From Arcuatula senhousia (Eukaryota; Mollusca; Bivalvia; Mytilida; Mytilidae), in the NCBI GenBank assembly GCA_963971305.1, contig OZ020305.1, positions 1,707,001-1,771,000 of the forward strand: 64,000 nt of DNA, in the 5' to 3' direction. The position numbers and the translations under genes were made by a program. The notes below the pieces were generated by a model that worked only from the letters and a program-made list of their open reading frames with translations, did not search any database and had not been told where the DNA came from. Of this stretch, positions 11,257-23,000 are shown in pieces. Positions within the stretch are counted from its first letter, which is position 1; every line of letters begins with the position of its first letter.

Positions 11257-13394
11257 TCACACTATGCCATGTTGGTACTCTATGAAATGTTATTTCCCGT
11301 GCCGGGTACTGTTATTTCCCAAATTGTGCATCACGTGGTTTTCTTGTATTGATTACCGACACCTAAATTTAAAGATTCTGAAGCCAAACGGTATTGCTAA
11401 GCTGTAAAATGGAAAGTATATTACTTTTATGAACATTTCAAATCAAACCTTTAAAAAATTGAAAAGTAAAAATGTCTGTGTAAACTTTTATTTGATATTT
11501 CTTGCTGGAAAATTAGCACATTAACTGAAATATTTGATTGATTGTCTCTTAAAAACAAATAAAACAATGACCATGCATTAAATCATGAATTAAACCTTTT
11601 ATAAAAATCATTTTTCTTTCTTTCTCATGCGTTTTGATATCGACATCGATATTATTTGTTGTTATTTTCAACGATTAGTTTCAGTGGGTAATTTTAAAAT
11701 TGTACTGTTATTTCGCGTGGCAAATATGCATGAGGTACTGTTATTTCCTGTGGTTTGGTACTGATATTTCATGTGATTACTTAAAACTTTGTTCAAATTT
11801 TTGCAAGAATTGATGGTGAACAATTGAACAAGCATTCTGAGAGTATTGCAAATCAATACATAGTCCCCCTACCGGCGTCATATTTCAGTCTCTGGTAAAA
11901 ATTAGTGTAAGGAAACAAAACTTAAACTTGATCAGTTTATTATTTACAAAAGTGTTAATAAAAAAAGTGCAGTTTGTTCAGTAATTCAAAGGACCCGTAA
12001 AAATGCGCAAACCGGATCAAAACGCAAACTTGATCTGTAACTCGTTATGGTAGACTCACATATAAAAAATCAGTTCATTATCTGCAAGGGTTTAGTACAA
12101 AAAGTGCGGAAAACTGAGGCGTGACGGACAGCTAGACGTGCAAACTTATAGTTCCTTTCGACTGTCGCCGATAGGGAACTAAAAAACACTAGATATTCTA
12201 GACAGTGCACCTAATTTTGTGAGGTGGAAGACCAATTCATATGCACATGACCATTATTTTGCGACTCGTATCCAAAACAAAACAGTTTACCTTTAAAAAG
12301 TAAACCAGAGGTTCTCTAGGTCTAGATTGTTCTATGTAGGCCTGGTCCGCCTGAGTTCAGACCAAACCATATTTAGAGCAGACCTTGAGTAGACCAGTCT
12401 CGAAGCAGACCAGATTAGAAAAAGTACCAAATTAAGGATGCACTTTTGAGCAGACTGTGACCCGCCAATCACAAATAAATTCTACCCCCCCCCCCTTCCT
12501 AGAAAAAACGAAGATAAAAACAACAACCTAAAACAACAAACAAAAACAAAAAATAACTAACAAGATAAAATATTCAAATAGAACATTAAGGTTCAGTTCC
12601 ACATGTAGTATTGAAAGTCCAATGGAGATTTATTAAGAGGTTAATTAGGTGTTGTGAATAACAGAGTAAGATATTTATCAGACTTAATTATAGAAATGAT
12701 AAAGGAGATGCGCATCTACAGAAGGTCACACAGATTGTTTAAATGTTTCATATATACAAATAAAGTGGTTGATATAAAAGTGTAACTCAAAGGTGTCACG
12801 GACGTACATTTCTATCACTATATTATCCTGATAATTAAGCGAGGGCATAAAATACAGTTTCCCTTTTACAGGAAATAACAGTACCATAGTAAATTTTCTA
12901 ACCAGAAATAACAGTACCATACCAGATTTACCACGCGAAATAACAGTACAATTTTAAAATTACCCACTGCAACTAATCGTTGAAAATCACAACAAATAAT
13001 ATTGATGTCAATATCAAAACGCATGAGAAAGGATGAAAAATGATTTTTATGATGGGTTTAATTCATGATTTAATGCATGGTCATTGTTTTATTTGTTTTT
13101 AAGAGACAATCAATCAAATATTTCAGTTAATGTGCTAATTTTCCAGCAAGAAATATCAAATAAAAGTTTTCACAGACATTTTTACTTTTCAATTTTTTAA
13201 AGGTTTGATTTGAAATGTTCATAAAAGTAATATACTTTCCATTTTACAGGTTAGCAATACCGTTTTGCTTCAGAATCTTTAAATTTAGGTGTCGGTAATC
13301 AATTTAAGAAAACCACGTGATGCACAATTGGGGAAATAACAGTACCCGGCACGGGAAATAACATTTCATAGAGTACCAACATGGCATAGTGTGA
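11257..13394. mobile_element. 2.1-kb foldback DNA element with arms of about 0.5 kb
   Basis: The left arm (11257 to about 11770) and right arm (about 12865 to 13394) are near-perfect inverted copies of each other. They begin TCACACTATGCCATGTTGGT and end with the inverse. TTA flanks both ends (11254-11256 and 13395-13397), a candidate 3-bp target-site duplication. Near their inner and outer parts the arms carry repeated AAATAACAGTAC motifs: inverse copies at 11306, 11702 and 11735, forward copies at 12873, 12906, 12938 and 13334. No transposase frame is present, so the element is non-autonomous. A TTA duplication would suit PIF/Harbinger, but the very long arms are atypical and I leave the superfamily open. 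A second element is nested at 11861-12182. Confidence 0.85.
11861..12182 (+). mobile_element. Short hairpin-ended element nested in the foldback element
   Basis: The left arm TAGTCCCCCTACCGGCG (11861-11877) is matched in inverse by CGCCGATAGGGAACTA at 12166-12181. The right arm is half of an imperfect hairpin of about 31 nt (12150-12180), preceded by a GACGGACAGCTAGACG microsatellite remnant. This is the same layout as the other hairpin-ended families, with a much reduced core. It lies between the two long arms of the 11257-13394 element, so it inserted later or was captured. Confidence 0.6.
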
Positions 13395-13643
13395 TTATTA
13401 TACTTCAGTAGATTTTTTCTATATAAAAAACAGGTAAACATTTTAACTATTTCATCTTTAATTTGGTTCAAGTACTATTTCCCTAGGGATATAGTAAAAA
13501 CTATTTCCCTAGGGCAATAGTACCGTAATACTATTTCGCGGAGTTTTAGTTTGATTTGCAGTAGGCGTGGCTAGAGTATACTGTAAAGAGTGAGCAGTAG
13601 GCGTGGCTTTAATTAAGTTGTTTACCGATTCAGTATAATAAAA
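13395..13643. other. Spacer with ACTATTTCCCTAGGG repeats
   Basis: No gene is seen. ACTATTTCCCTAGGG occurs twice (about 13476 and 13500), and a direct repeat containing AGTAGGCGTGGCT occurs at about 13559 and 13595. Confidence 0.4.
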
Positions 13644-13787
13644 CAATTGTTTACTGGTCCATTCGGAAAACAGTACATTTGTTTCTCCTCGGTACTTACC
13701 ATTTCCCTCGGCGCTACGCGCCTTGTGAAATAGTAAGTACCTCGTGGAAACAAATATACTGTTTCCCTCATGACCAGTAAACAATTG
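13644..13787. repeat. 144-bp imperfect palindrome
   Basis: The ends CAATTGTTTACTGGTC and GACCAGTAAACAATTG are exact inverse copies. Inside, GGAAAACAGTA, TTTGTTTCTCC(T)CG and GTACTTAC pair with the far side, and the centre is the GC-rich GGCGCTACGCGCC. This organisation resembles the 8854-8978 palindrome, whose centre is GAGGCGTAGCC, so the two may belong to one foldback family. Overlapping short minus-strand frames are not genes. Confidence 0.8.
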
Positions 13788-13799
13788 TATAATGAATGG

Positions 13800-15053
13800 T
13801 TGAAAATATATTGGTTATTTTTAATCACAAGAAGCGAACAGGGATATGGACATGAATGGGGTGATAAAATGCGCATGAAATAATGATGCATATAAGCCAT
13901 ATAAATAAGAATTGGGATATGCCAACCGGGGAAGCAGTAAAGTAAGATAAATTTTTGAAAACATTTTCATGTCGGGACAACATTTTATTTTTTTTATTTG
14001 CGAAATCGAAATGGAAGCATTTGTTTCCACTGCCTACATTGTGTTACGCCACTGCAACTAGCATTGTGCTACAGCAGACAATACACCTGTAAATGAAATA
14101 CAGGTCTATGAGCAGACCAATACATTTGTACATGATACTACAGTCTGGATGAATACTATTGATAGTCTTGATAACCATTAAATAGTCAACTATGTGGAAT
14201 GAAAACATCTGAAGGTATACTAAAGAAAATCACTTGTTTTAGGTTATATACTAAAAGGGTATCGGTCCATTCATCATCTTTCAGGGGAGCTCAGATTGTT
14301 CAAACCTGGTATTTCAATTTCCTTTTTTGACACTTTTGAGGTTGTAAATATGACATTTTTTGTATGGTACCCAGACTGAGTTAGCCTTTTCAAGATTTTC
14401 CCATTGTGAGCTTATAAATTGCCGTTTCTCTAAAGTTGGTTGTGTCGTGTACACTTATTCCACATTTCTTTATCCTCTATTGGACAAGTAGACCCGACAT
14501 TACATGTATATGCCTCCCTTCTGGCATATCCTTGGCATAACAATAACGAAAGAGCCTTGGTGAGCATGTTCACATGGCCCATTAATATCCTGGAGATCAG
14601 TTTATAATATTTTGCTGATACATGCACATCACCCTATGTTGTTCTTCTTGAATATTAATTTTCATTCAAGTAATTTCCAGGGAGTTGCATTTTTGATGGA
14701 ATTGAAAGTTTTAACAATTTGCTTAGTTGAAGTGCTACATGTTTTGGTTTATAGATAACTTTTTATATGCTGTCGTTTGTGCTTCTATGTACTTATTCTG
14801 CATGCTTTAAATGTTTATGTTAGAATATGTCTGTTTATGTGCTTTGTCTTTTATATGTCAGTTTTAAAAGCTCAATAGAGCTAATGTTTTATTGTTAAAA
14901 TGTACCAACTTTAAATAAAGTTTACTTGACTTTACATGATAAGTCAGGATTGCCTGCTTTTTTCTAAGTAAAAAGGGCCATAACTCAAAATTTTGTGGTT
15001 ATATGCACATCTATGTATACATAGTTTACTTCTTGCATACCAAGTTTCATAAA
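13800..15053. other. Unannotated interval with a dispersed fragment
   Basis: No supported gene. About 14446-14475 the motif GTGTACACTTATTCCACAT also occurs near 19693 and 28853, marking a dispersed repeat. Confidence 0.4.
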
Positions 15054-15644
15054 AGGACTTAAGCCACGAACGCTCATATTTGGCCCTAAACCGGTCCATT
15101 TTTTTCAAATTCATTTGTTAGATAAGATTTTTGTGGCCAAGTAGTCTAGAATGATTACTTGTTTCAAAACAAAATCAATTTTAAAGTTTTCTGTACTTCT
15201 GACCTTGTAATGACGTCATAAAGTGACGCTAAAATTAAAAATATGTTATTTTCAGCTAAATCTCACAATTTTCCACCTGGATTTTTGTGAAAATGACATG
15301 GGCGCCACCCCTCGCCCATAAATATTTTTGCTTAAAGTTCATAGATACATTATTTTCTTCATATTTCAACAAAAATTTTGATGGGCGAGGGGTGGCGCCA
15401 CATAGAAAATCACAAAATTGTGACTGAAAAACAAGTCATTTTGGCCAAAAAGTGAAAAATCACTGATTAAGGCTATTTTTGAAGGGTTAGGGTACTTGCA
15501 AATTCATTTATACACCATAATCAAATCTTTTCTCTTTTAACACAGACATCCAGCTATACATACACAAATTTCGGTGTAGAACAAACCAATTTTGATATTT
15601 GGGTATTAACAGGGCCAAATATGGGTGTTTGTGGCTCTAGTCCT
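15054..15644. mobile_element. Foldback MITE-like element with GGCGCCACCCCTCGCCCAT inner palindrome
   Basis: The ends AGGACTTAAGCCACGAACGC and the following CATATTTGGCCCT are matched in inverse near 15611-15644. Further inside, TCACAATTTT pairs with AAAATTGTGA. Near the centre, GGCGCCACCCCTCGCCCAT (about 15302) pairs exactly with its inverse (about 15379). The element at 44216-44799 has analogous ends (TTATTTGGCCCC) and layout. No coding sequence is seen. Confidence 0.75.
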
Positions 15645-16890
15645 TTCTATTTTGGAGGAGTTGCATCCACACACTGTTCACAGGTGGACAGACCAGTAAA
15701 AAACCTTTTGGCAACATGCCCTCTGCAACTTTCCTGTGTGGGGTATAATGACGACTAAAATCAAAGAAACCGGCATATTCCAGGTGAGAAAATGGGAAAA
15801 AAAAAAAAATCATGAATTATTACAAAATATTTTATATACATAAATACAAAAGGACATAACATAAAAACATTCTACAAATAATAAATGCGACACCAGTAAA
15901 CATGATAGTATGAAAGACTTTGTTTAAAGCAATTCTAATATCAATTTAAAATCATAAAACCATTCAACACCATTAGTATGCACCCAACTATGAATAGATT
16001 GAATTGTTAAACTCAGAAAAGGATGATACCCTTTAAAAAAACAAATGCTGGAAATTTGAATTGAATTTTTAAAATGAAGATGACCAAAATATGGAAAACT
16101 AAAACCAGAATAGATCAATCCACAAAATAATTGAATGAATACATGGTCTAGATGAAGTAAAATTTTGCAACTACATTTAACTAGGGCTATATTGGAGTAT
16201 GTTCTCTAAGGAAAACTATCTATTAAACCCAAAATATTTAAAATAAATTGATAAAAAAAGTAAAAATCTGAAAATGTCAACATAACAACCAAGAGTTTCC
16301 ACATAAGGAATGTAATAAAAGTCATGGGCTATCACTGTTTCTCCATTTCTATTGTTTAAGATTAAAAGCATAAAAACAATATAAAAATTAAAATAAAGAT
16401 GCATGATCAACTTGATTAATCGTACCTATATTTTATCCTTTATCCAACTCTTTAATAGTTAAACTCCTTATAAATTTTACAATACACCCTTTTCAATCTT
16501 TAAGTAAATTTCTTCTTCTTCAATCAATCAACATAATTAAAAGTTTCCAAAAAAGTTACAAAATGAATATCAAATACATGTAATAGATGTCAAATATATA
16601 TCTTCAACATTTAGAGCTCACTAAAGCTTTCAGCTGATAAAAAATGGACTAAGTTCCAACCAACCTAAAAAGAAAACTGACAAGTTGGACTATCTAAAGA
16701 GTTGGATAGGAGACTCAAATACAGAATATAAAGAATTGCTTTTCATGATCATCGGTCTTTGACACATTCTGGAGTCACTTGCATTCACTGATACCAGTCA
16801 CCACAATCCTTTGAGGCAATAAATTAGGACGTGCATTCACTCATGTCTTGCATCCGTGCCACCCACAAACTGTCATGTATAAAAACCACA
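15645..16890. other. Region downstream of the cyclin stop codon
   Basis: This should hold the cyclin 3' untranslated region on the minus strand. No canonical AATAAA was found close to the stop; an ATTAAA variant lies at 16451-16456 (minus). The transcript end is not determined. The short minus-strand frames (15924-16118, 16216-16410) have no recognisable features. Confidence 0.35.
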
Positions 16891-17001
16891 TCACGATACG
16901 TTGTGTAATGCTGCTGCTAACTCTTTGATTTGTGGAGATTTCAGTTCTGGTATTGTGCTAATTTTCATAAATTTAGAACTGGAATATTTTGTTCTCACAG
17001 C
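16891..17001 (-). CDS. ccnb: Cyclin B exon 8 (residues 388-423) and stop
   Basis: The acceptor is TTTTCAG before GCT; TGA is at 16893-16891. The 111-nt exon encodes the conserved tail [15 protein letters not shown] followed by [20 protein letters not shown]. Confidence 0.95.
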   Translation of the reverse strand, partial: AVRTKYSSSKFMKISTIPELKSPQIKELAAALHNVS

Positions 17002-20000
17002 CTGAAAAATAAAAGGTAATGCATTGAGAGATTTTAAAATCATAAAATTAACTAGAAATGTGTCTCCATAAGCACATGTCTGTGTAATGTATTTATGGTT
17101 AAGTGTACAAATTTCACTATCAGACTAAAAATGTTTTCAAGAAGAAAAGAGGAAAGATTACTTTGAGATGACCCACAACTTCTTCACACATGTACAAAAT
17201 GTATTATACATTTTGTCTATGTAAGGTATTAGGGCTGTTCCATTTAATTTGATGTGGGACAGGGGGGATGCAGTTTTGTTATCTTTCTGTTGGGGGGGGA
17301 TTGAAATGCCTTTTTTGTGGATGTGTAATGATTATTTTTATATTGGGGGGGGGGGGTCTTGAACTAATTGTGCCCCCCTCCCCCCCTCAATTTAAATGAA
17401 ACAGCTTTGATGTCAATTAAGTGTATTTATAAAAAGTTTCAATAATTAAACAATTTAAGCTCAACTTTATATTGTATAAATTCATAAGAAATGCAGAAAG
17501 CCAAAATTAGGAAGGCAAGTATAATATCATGCAATATTAAAGCCATACTTTAGATTTTGAAGCTCAAGATTATCAGACGTGAAATGAGTCTACATATGTC
17601 GAAAACTGCCAGCAGCCTTCAATGTGAGTGGTTGCTGCTCACTTTGTGAAGGGCCTGTTTCACAAAAAGGTAGGAAACGACAAATATTGTTGGAGCCAAC
17701 TTACTGTTAATTTGCTATTTTCTGCTTTGATGACTAGACTGGCTAATTTTTGCATTGTATGGACTAGGTCTTCCTCTTCATAGCTACTGTAATGTGCTAA
17801 GGTAGCGTTCTGTCAATAGATATTACAAATATAAATTATAAATACTAAAACAACTGAGTGCTGGACAACAAATATTGCATAACTGTAGTTTTTTCATTGC
17901 AGGAGGCTTAGCTGTTTTTTTTTATTGTTCTTGACAACCTAATCACAGCTGTCATTTGAAAGCAGCTCCTTTTGGAAACCATAACCTGTTTGCCCTAGTG
18001 GCTGAATTCTCAAAAGATTCAAAAGACAATTAAAGGTTATTTCAAAATTCTACAACTGAACTTGTGCACTATGTTATTGTCAGTCTCGATTTGCATGAGG
18101 CTTTGAATCATCCTTAAGGAGCCTTAACCATTTCCAACAGTAAATCTGACAATGATAAACATGTATATCAACTTACCCATGAACTTCCATCCAGTAAGCG
18201 GTTGGCTAAGCACAGTGCTGAAGCAGCTATTTCTGAGGGATATGTTTGCACCATGTCATACTCTACGATGGTCAACTCCATCAAATATTTTGCAAGAGTG
18301 TGTTTGTTGGCATCAACCTAAAAAAGAAAAAAAACATATACTATACAACTATATATAGAAACAGAAAAGAAATGAGTTATCTTTCTTACACCAGAAAATT
18401 TCATCATTTTGTAATTTGGAAAATTTACAAAGTGGCAAATCGTCAATACTTAAATAATATTTTTTGGATCATCCTGAAAATTGAACTTGACTTGTATTTT
18501 ATTGTACTCAACAGCTGTGCAAAATATCGTTCAAATCCCTTGACACTTTTTCAAGTTATCATCCGGAAACCTTTGGGGGGACAGACAGACACCGAGGGCA
18601 TAAAAATGTAACTAGTTAGTGTGTTCTGCATCACAAACCATTAAAAGTTTTTCGTTTGTTATTCAACTATTTGCTTAGGGTCCAGTTTGATATGACACAG
18701 AATCAATGGGCTTCATTTTTACCACAAACTTTGATGTGGGCAAGTTTCATGAAATTTTATCAGTCTGTTCAAAAGTTGCAGATCAAATATTTGAATCAGA
18801 TCTATTCTTCCAGGCTTTGCAAAGGCACAGGACAATAAATCAAACAATATTTTGTACCTGTCCAGCTTTAGAATTCCTTCGTAAGAAGTGCAAACACAAA
18901 GGCTTTCCAATACTGAAGTCTAATGCCTTTAAGATAATTCCTTCCATATCACGAATCTCCTTTTTGGTATATGCATTGTCAGTAATATACACAAAGTCCG
19001 CCACCTCTGGGGCATACATTTCTTCATACTTAGAAGCTATCAACATTGATGTCACACCAACAAGTTGTAATTTATTCCTATTCACTGGTTGTACCTGAAT
19101 GGAAAAGAAAACAATGAAATTAATACAGTCAAACTGGCTTTAATGGGCACCTGTATATAGCAAATCACTGCCTATAAAGGCACCTAAAAAAATATCTCTT
19201 ATATGAACAATACATCCAAAATGAACCTTTATATAAAGGGCATTATTTTGTTGTCCCATGGCTTCCCTTTATATACAGATTTGATTGTAGATATCTTTCT
19301 TACAAGGAATTATAAAATTGTTTAACAAAATTTTTAAAAAGCAAGGCTCTTGTCCTGTGACCTTGACCTACTTGTTATTGATTAACAATAGGGGAAGGTT
19401 AGGCCCCAAAAAACTAGTTATATACACGTATAACTCGCCACATTTTAAATTTTAAAAGCCAGATATTGTTATCAAAGATGATGTTTGTATTCTTCAAATT
19501 TTAGTCTTTTTGTCAAGAAGAGGGCCTTTCATTAACACTTAAGGATTGATCTTTAATCATATGTAGTTTATTTTCAATCCAGGGCCAATTGCAAAACAGA
19601 ACAGGGACAGCTGGTCAAACCGAAGGCTGCTGGCTGTTTTCCATTCTGGTTGTGCATTTTTAAATTATTGTTTATATTGTAGGTTATGTCATGTACACTT
19701 ATTCCACATCTCATTATCTTCTATACTGTACATGTACATACTGCCTGGTCAATGTGCACACAAACATTGAAAAGTTCCTTTTGTTGAAATTTTCTGAACA
19801 GTGTACATTTATGAAGTATTTGACCAACCTGTAGAAATCTGTCTATGATGGCCACTGTCAGGTAGAGAGTTTCTTGTAGAAGATGGAACCTGTGGTGGAC
19901 CTGACATAACCAGTCAATCAGGATAGATCTCATTTTACCTGTGATTTCTTGGCCTTCTAAAAAGTTGGTTTTTACTGGGTATTTATCCTAAAAATAATAA

Positions 20001-23000
20001 TAGAAACATACAAATGTCTGCAAATGCTTAATATTTTAATCAAACTTCATATGATAATAGCCATGATAGCTACACAGTTGAATGAATTATATCTGTTCAC
20101 AAATTAACAATACATGATATTGTTGCAAGAAATGTTTGAATTGCCCAAGCTTTATAAACATCAAGCAGAGATGCAGATAAGTGCTGGACCTGTCAGACAA
20201 AGGGAGCAAAACTTCAGCAGGTCTGGCAAATGAAGACATTGTGCAGGACCTATGTCTTGCAAAGTTTTAAAATAATTTATTACAGCTAAAGTGGATAGGT
20301 CTTGTAAAATTTTTGCAGGTCTGGCAAATTTATCTATTTTGTAGGACCCAATGTCGGACAAGAAAAAAAGATTATCTGCATCTCTGATCAAGAGCCATCT
20401 TTGTAACACTTGTATGGCAGTCTTCCATGGATGACAAATGTAGCCTGCATCTTAAAATATTCATTAAACAGGAAGTAGATGGGTTTAACTAGAAGATCGC
20501 TTTACACCATATAGTACTATAGGAGAAAGCTACAGGCCAAATATCAAAGTGACTCATATATGTTGCTTTGTAACACATTGCAGGCGACATAATTATTTCA
20601 TGCTGGTTCAACAGTTGTCTGGAAGATCTTTTTTTTAAAACAGCCATGGCAGCTTGATTATCATGTTAATAATTAAACTATTTATTAATATTAAATGTAT
20701 ACCTCAAGATGTCTCATATATTTGTATATTTCGTTGACATATTCACTGACAAGCTGTGGGTTGTCTTTGTCATTGGCATCAATGTCTTCTACCTTGGAGA
20801 AATCCTCCTCTCTGTTGGCACTAATGTCCATGGAAATTGGAACAGATTCAGAAGGTGGCATAATACTGGAGACTGGTTTTGATGTGCTATGGAGTTCAAT
20901 ATGTATATCATTCGCCTGAAAATATGATTGCCAAATTTTCATGAAACACAATCTGAAATTAATGTGGTTAAAGTTTTAAGAATTTTCTTTAAGAAAGCCT
21001 GTAAATAACAAAACTGTCTATCTGGTGATTGCCTGACTGGGTTTGTTACTTTCAGACTTTGTTGTATGATGTTTTTTTTTAATTACTGCATCTATTTTAA
21101 ATCTTAGATCCTGTCTGCTCAATGGTCTGGTAAAGCGTTATCTGGTTTTCTTTACATCCTTACAATTTTCTACAAATACATGTTTACTGACAATTATTAC
21201 AAAGCATGTTTAGTTACACATAACATTTTTACTTTTATAAAATCGTTTTTTAGTTGGACTCATACAGAGAGTTGATCGACTCTGGTTATTTTTATAAAGT
21301 ACATGTATAAAAAATATTTGTGTGCTAGTTGTTATAACTTTAAATGCTGTTAGTTAATACTCACAGAAACTGTTTCGACTAGAGATTTCAGTGATGTAGT
21401 TCCTTTGTTTTTGTTTAGCACCTTGGTTTTTTCAGCAGGATGGATAATTTCTTTCTTTATTGCTCCTGGTTTTCTGTTAGCATCTATTGTAATTGCTTTT
21501 ACTTTGTTGCCAATATCTCCTAAAGCAGATCTTTGGCCTGTTTGGGAAGTTGGTCGTCCTGCCATTGTCTTTGCAAAAATAGCAGCATCTGTATTTTCTC
21601 TATTAAGTGGCAGTGTCTTGTGTGTTTGACTCAACATGTTTGCCTGAAATCACAAAAATAAAAACCAAATAAATTTTGTTATAATTGTTTCAAGGTTACA
21701 ATAATAGATTATTAGTAGAAACTTTTCTTTGAAGTAGTTAAGTTTGCATTTTAATATCTAGCAAGTTGCAAGTCTTGAAGGGGTATCAAAAAAGTTCTCA
21801 AACTCTTAATTTAAAAAATAAATAAATTTTAACATAGAAATTGTGTTAATTATAGTATCCCAACTAATGTTTTTTTTCTGGAGGAATACTTGGCTTCTTA
21901 CAACCCATCCGATTTAACTATGGACTTTCGATTGAAGCGTGCAAACAAAAATGAAAATTTACGTCGTTATGAACAGGCCAATCGGTAACAAAAACCGCAA
22001 ATCGTCACAGTAAGAAAAACCAATGTCAGCCAGACTATTCATCAATATCCAATCAGATTGAATGTTTGCACGACCCATTCTTTCAATCAATGTATTTTTA
22101 TGTAATCAAATGTAACGATATTTGTGGTTTTTGTTAACGTTTGGCTTTGTTCATGACGACGTAAATTTTCATTCTTGTGTTTGCACACTTCACTTTATGC
22201 TACAATCGAAAGTCCATAGTTAAATCTGACGGGTTGTAGCTTTGTGTATAAAGTTTTGTAGACCATTCAATGACATTCTTCCTTCTGGAAAACCATCTGA
22301 ATACCTGATCCTACAGTTTAAAGAATTTAGATACTTGTTTACTTTATTAGCCATAAAAATGGGCCCTTTTGGGGCATAGTTGACAATTGAATAGCAATAA
22401 TGTGATATACACACACATTTATATTTAAACACAGTATGACAACACAACTGGCTCAGCAGCCAGAATTATCAAAGATATAAACAATGGTGTCCACAGTGAT
22501 TTAGCTAGCGCTCGTCATTTTCGTCATTGGCGAAAAGAATTTTCAGATTACGAAAATTTATCAAACCATTTTCGTCACTTAATTTTTCAAAAGGGTAAAA
22601 ATTTTCGTCATGAAATTTACGAAAATCGCTTTAAATACTCGTAATTGTCGAAAGTAAAGTGTCACTTTCGTCACATTTATCATGCATTCATGAAGCCATT
22701 TGATTTATGACCACAAGCTGACTGCCGATCACCGGATATGTTTTGACAATCAATTAACCTAAATTGTCTTCAATAAATTTGGGTGGAGTCACTCATGGCT
22801 GAATAATTTGAGAATGACCAATCAGCTATCGGAATATATTTAGAACAGGTATTTCAGGTGTCAATCATTATCATTCATGTTATGACAAACACGTGGTCTA
22901 GCATTGGCAAAGACTTTAGTTTTAAACAGAAAAACACTGATTGTCCAAAGCATGAATCTGAGATAATTAAACTAGTTTTAATTTTCTCAGCATGAATGTA

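Noticed and set aside
18246..19098. Plus-strand open frames of 121 and 130 codons
   Set aside because: They run antisense across cyclin exons 5 and 6 and their introns; the minus-strand exons have splice sites and strong family similarity.
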